Shown here: positions 61,523 to 64,000 of the stretch, one piece after another | Position numbering within the stretch: position 1 is the first letter of the stretch | How the letters are laid out: each line of letters starts with the position of its first letter | Assembly: GCF_900289145.1 (NCBI RefSeq) | Contig: NZ_OKQO01000002.1 | Span: 124,001 to 188,000 of the forward strand | DNA length: 64,000 nucleotides | Direction: 5' to 3' | Source: Neobittarella massiliensis (ex Bilen et al. 2018) | GTDB lineage: Bacteria > Bacillota > Clostridia > Oscillospirales > Ruminococcaceae | The notes under the pieces: model-generated | What the model was told of the DNA's origin: nothing | Database searches by the model: none | The model's input: the letters and a program-made list of their open reading frames with translations, nothing else | Program-made: the position numbers and the translations under genes

Positions 61523-62677
61523 ATGAACGATATCAGAAACAGAGCACGCGAACTGCAAGATTATGTGGTGACTTTTCGCCGCGACATCCACCAGCACCCC
61601 GAGGCCAGCCTGCAGGAGTTTCGCACCACCGACCGCATCTGTGAGGAGCTCGACAAGCTGGGTATCTCCTACCGCCGTACCGAGCCCACCGGTGTTATCG
61701 CCGAGATACAGGGGGGTAAAGGCCCCGGCAAATGTGTCGCCCTGCGGGGAGATATCGACGCGCTGTCGCTGACCGAGCACACCGATCTGCCCTTTAAGAG
61801 CATAAACGACGGCTTTATGCACGCCTGTGGCCACGACACCCACGGCGCCATGCTGCTGGGGGCGGCCCGGCTGCTCAGCGAGATCCGCGACCAGTATAGC
61901 GGCACCGTCCGCCTTTTGTTCCAGCCCGCCGAAGAGGTCTGCGAAGGGGCTAAGCTGATGATCGAGCAGGGAGCCATGCAGGATGTCGACTACGCCTACG
62001 GCATCCACATCATCGCCCAGCAGCCGGTGGGTAAGATCATGGGTCGCGCCGGCGCCACCCACGCCGCCACCGACCAGTATAAGATCACCATCAAAGGAAA
62101 GGTGTGCCACGGTGCCGCCCCTCACACCGGCATCGACGCCACCGTGGCCGCCGGTTCGCTCATCATGAACCTGCAGACCATGGTCAGCCGCGAGTTTTCT
62201 CCCATGGAGCCGCTGGTCGTGACCATCGGCCAAATGCACTCGGGCAGCCGTTTCAACATCGTATCGGGCGAGGCGGTACTGGAGGGCACCATCCGCAGCT
62301 TTAACCGCGACATCCATCAGCAGCTGCCCGGCGTCGTCGAGCGCATCGCCAAAATGACCGCGGCTGCCTTCCGCTGTGAGGCCGAGGTACAGTACGACAT
62401 GATCACCGATGTGCTCATCTGCGACCAGGAGGCCACCGACCTGGGCCTGGCCGCCGCCCGCAAGATCACCGATGCCGATATGGTAGCCGATTTTGAGCCC
62501 CAGATGGGCGGTGAGGACTTCTCCGAGTACACCTCCTACACCAAAGCCGGGTTCTTTAGTCTGGGCGGCGGCGGAGAGTGGCCCCAGCACAGCGACCGCT
62601 TCACCATCGATGAGAGCGCCTTCGAGACCGGCGTTGCCTTGTACGCCCAGCTGGCACTAGACGCGCTGGCTCAGTAG
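61523..62677 (+). CDS. M20-family metallo-amidohydrolase
   Basis: A zinc/manganese amidohydrolase that cleaves N-acyl amino acids or similar amides. Across 384 residues the metal and catalytic motifs are RGDIDAL, FMHACGHDTHGAML, LFQPAEEVCEGA, HTGIDATVAAGSL and MGGEDFSEY near the C-terminus. It resembles hippurate/N-acyl-amino-acid hydrolases. ATG 61523 is preceded by AGAGAGGAAGAG. Its product, a free amino acid plus a carboxylic acid, would be consistent with the acyl-CoA synthetase that follows. Confidence 0.93.
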   Translation: MNDIRNRARELQDYVVTFRRDIHQHPEASLQEFRTTDRICEELDKLGISYRRTEPTGVIAEIQGGKGPGKCVALRGDIDALSLTEHTDLPFKSINDGFMHACGHDTHGAMLLGAARLLSEIRDQYSGTVRLLFQPAEEVCEGAKLMIEQGAMQDVDYAYGIHIIAQQPVGKIMGRAGATHAATDQYKITIKGKVCHGAAPHTGIDATVAAGSLIMNLQTMVSREFSPMEPLVVTIGQMHSGSRFNIVSGEAVLEGTIRSFNRDIHQQLPGVVERIAKMTAAAFRCEAEVQYDMITDVLICDQEATDLGLAAARKITDADMVADFEPQMGGEDFSEYTSYTKAGFFSLGGGGEWPQHSDRFTIDESAFETGVALYAQLALDALAQ

Positions 62678-62723
62678 GGCACAAAACAAGCACCCCAATA
62701 AAGCGCAAAGCGAGGTTTGTACG

Positions 62724-64000
62724 ATGAAAAAAGCCTTTGATATCCATACTTTTTACCGGGAATTCTGCACCGAGCAGTTTGGCGAAGACGGTGCGCTCAC
62801 CAATTTTTCGGTCCACTGCCCCCAAAACTTCAATTTTGGCTATGATATCGTCGACCGCATCGCCGCGGCCGAGCCCCGCCGCCGCGCTCTGGTCTGGACC
62901 GACGACCGTGGCGGTGCCTCCCGCTTCACCTTTGCCGATATCTCCAAGCGCTCCAATCAGGTGGCCAACATGCTCTTAGAGCTGGGCATCAAAAAAGGCG
63001 ACCCGGTGCTGGTCATCTTGAAGCGCCATTACGAGTACTGGTTCACCATCGTGGCGCTGCACAAGATTGGGGCCATCGCCGTGCCGGCCACCCACATGCT
63101 CACTACGCCCGACCTGGTGTACCGCATCAAGGCCTGTCAGGCAGTGGCGGCTATCTGTACAGCCGACGGCGACACCGCCGCCGATATCGATGCCGCTCAA
63201 AAACAGTGCCCCAGCTTAAAACACAAGATCATCGCCCGCGGCGCCAGAGAGGGGTGGGTGCCGTTTCACGCCCGCCTGCACGAGATGCCCCGCACACTGG
63301 AGCGCATCCCCACCGCCGCCGGCGACCCCATGCTCATCTTCTTTACCTCCGGCACCACCGGAATGCCCAAAATGGTCCTGCACGATTTTCGCTACCCGCT
63401 GGGCCATATCGTGACCGCTAAGTACTGGCACAAAGTCGACCCTGACGGGCTGCACCTCACCGTGGCCGACACTGGTTGGGCCAAGGCCAGTTGGGGCAAG
63501 ATCTACGGACAGTGGATTATGGGAGCCGGTATCTTCGTCTACGACTACAACAAGTTTAAGCCCAAAGACCTGCTGGCGCTGATCGAGAAGTACCGCATCA
63601 CCACCTTTTGCGCCCCGCCGACTATTTTCCGCTTTTTTATCAAAGAGGGGATGCAGGACTTCGATCTCTCCTCACTGCAGCACGCCACCACCGCCGGCGA
63701 GGCGCTGAACCCCGAGGTATTCAGCCGCTTTAAAGAGTACACCGGACTCGATCTCACCGAGGGCTTTGGCCAGAGCGAGTCGACCCTGCTCATCGGCAAC
63801 ATCCAGAACATGCCGCTCAGGCTGGGTTCGATGGGTCGGCCCTCGCCCCAGTACAGCATCCAGCTGATGGATGAGGACGGCAATATCGTCGACCCCGGTG
63901 AGGAGGGGGAGATCGTCATTGACACCCGCGACGGGGTGCCGGCCGGACTGTTCTGCGGCTACTATCAAGACGATAAGCGCACCGAGGAGATCTGGCACGA
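62724..64000 (+). CDS. AMP-forming acyl-CoA synthetase (acetyl/medium-chain type), cut by window end
   Basis: This ANL-superfamily ligase activates a carboxylic acid to acyl-CoA through an acyl-adenylate. About 425 residues are visible. The phosphate-binding motif is FFTSGTTGMPKM, the acyl-binding/A5 region TTAGEALNPEVF and EGFGQSEST follow, and A7-like sequence is in the last part. The C-terminal domain with the A10 catalytic Lys lies beyond the window. N-terminal NFSVHCPQNFNFGYDIVDRI resembles medium-chain and acetyl-CoA synthetases. ATG 62724 has CGAGG upstream. It is the third gene of the T-box operon. Confidence 0.93.
   Translation, partial: MKKAFDIHTFYREFCTEQFGEDGALTNFSVHCPQNFNFGYDIVDRIAAAEPRRRALVWTDDRGGASRFTFADISKRSNQVANMLLELGIKKGDPVLVILKRHYEYWFTIVALHKIGAIAVPATHMLTTPDLVYRIKACQAVAAICTADGDTAADIDAAQKQCPSLKHKIIARGAREGWVPFHARLHEMPRTLERIPTAAGDPMLIFFTSGTTGMPKMVLHDFRYPLGHIVTAKYWHKVDPDGLHLTVADTGWAKASWGKIYGQWIMGAGIFVYDYNKFKPKDLLALIEKYRITTFCAPPTIFRFFIKEGMQDFDLSSLQHATTAGEALNPEVFSRFKEYTGLDLTEGFGQSESTLLIGNIQNMPLRLGSMGRPSPQYSIQLMDEDGNIVDPGEEGEIVIDTRDGVPAGLFCGYYQDDKRTEEIWH

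Overview
The window reads as a contiguous chromosomal stretch of a GC-rich, low-redox Gram-positive bacterium, most likely a Clostridia member of the Oscillospiraceae/Ruminococcaceae type. The evidence is PolC-type DNA polymerase III, SepF and DivIVA, two lipoteichoic-acid-synthase-like proteins, a two-subunit iron-sulfur L-serine dehydratase, rubredoxin, a split transketolase, a YlmC/YmxH protein, a T-box leader and strong SD sequences with many GTG/TTG (and apparently two CTG) starts. The window holds no complete tRNA or rRNA gene, no CRISPR array and no intact mobile element. The first gene (recO) and the last (an acyl-CoA synthetase) run off the ends.

Layout. 1-3.2 kb: 3' end of recO, then mutS2. 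3.4-7.9 kb is accessory: a decayed aminoglycoside-phosphotransferase-like pseudogene, an XRE regulator, an orphan protein, and a three-gene membrane operon divergent from a TetR-type regulator, with face-to-face overlapping promoters. 8-9.6 kb: sdaAB-sdaAA on the minus strand. 9.8-27.7 kb: ylmC, then the conserved translation/envelope cluster rpsB-tsf-[two LTA-synthase paralogs]-pyrH-frr-uppS-cdsA-dxr-rseP-ispG-polC. The two sulfatase-fold genes interrupt the usual tsf-pyrH junction. 27.8-35.1 kb: an RluA-type pseudouridine synthase (minus), radC, uvrB-uvrA and rubredoxin. 35.5-40.4 kb: a FemABX-type peptidyltransferase divergent from an XRE regulator across two identical operator-like dyads, FabV/Ter enoyl reductase, and a PadR-DUF1700-DUF4097 operon with a dyad inside its promoter. 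40.6-49.8 kb: an AI-2E-family membrane protein, then miaB-ylbF/ymcA-mutS-mutL-miaA. 49.8-57.8 kb: HlyD-like protein-yggS-sepF-ylmH-divIVA, lspA-rluD-type synthase, a Cof-type HAD phosphatase and the two transketolase halves. 58-60.4 kb: small proteins (DUF2812, thioredoxin-like, GNAT, YjbQ, a membrane-anchored helix-hairpin-helix protein). 60.5-64 kb: a T-box leader ahead of an XRE-cupin regulator, an M20 amidohydrolase and an AMP-forming acyl-CoA synthetase.

How it fits together. Most of the window is housekeeping: ribosome and tRNA modification, undecaprenyl and isoprenoid precursor supply, phospholipid and LTA-type polymer synthesis, cell division, mismatch and excision repair. The points that merit a second look are (i) a T-box, with valine as the most plausible specifier, controlling a transcription factor plus acyl-CoA ligase operon instead of an aminoacyl-tRNA synthetase or amino-acid biosynthesis operon; (ii) the compact regulator/operator arrangements at 7.2, 36.8 and 38.5 kb; (iii) two probable CTG start codons; (iv) the tandem LTA-synthase paralogs, of which the second has foreign-looking base composition; (v) the fragmented phosphotransferase pseudogene; and (vi) a tRNA 5'-end relic at 41.8 kb.
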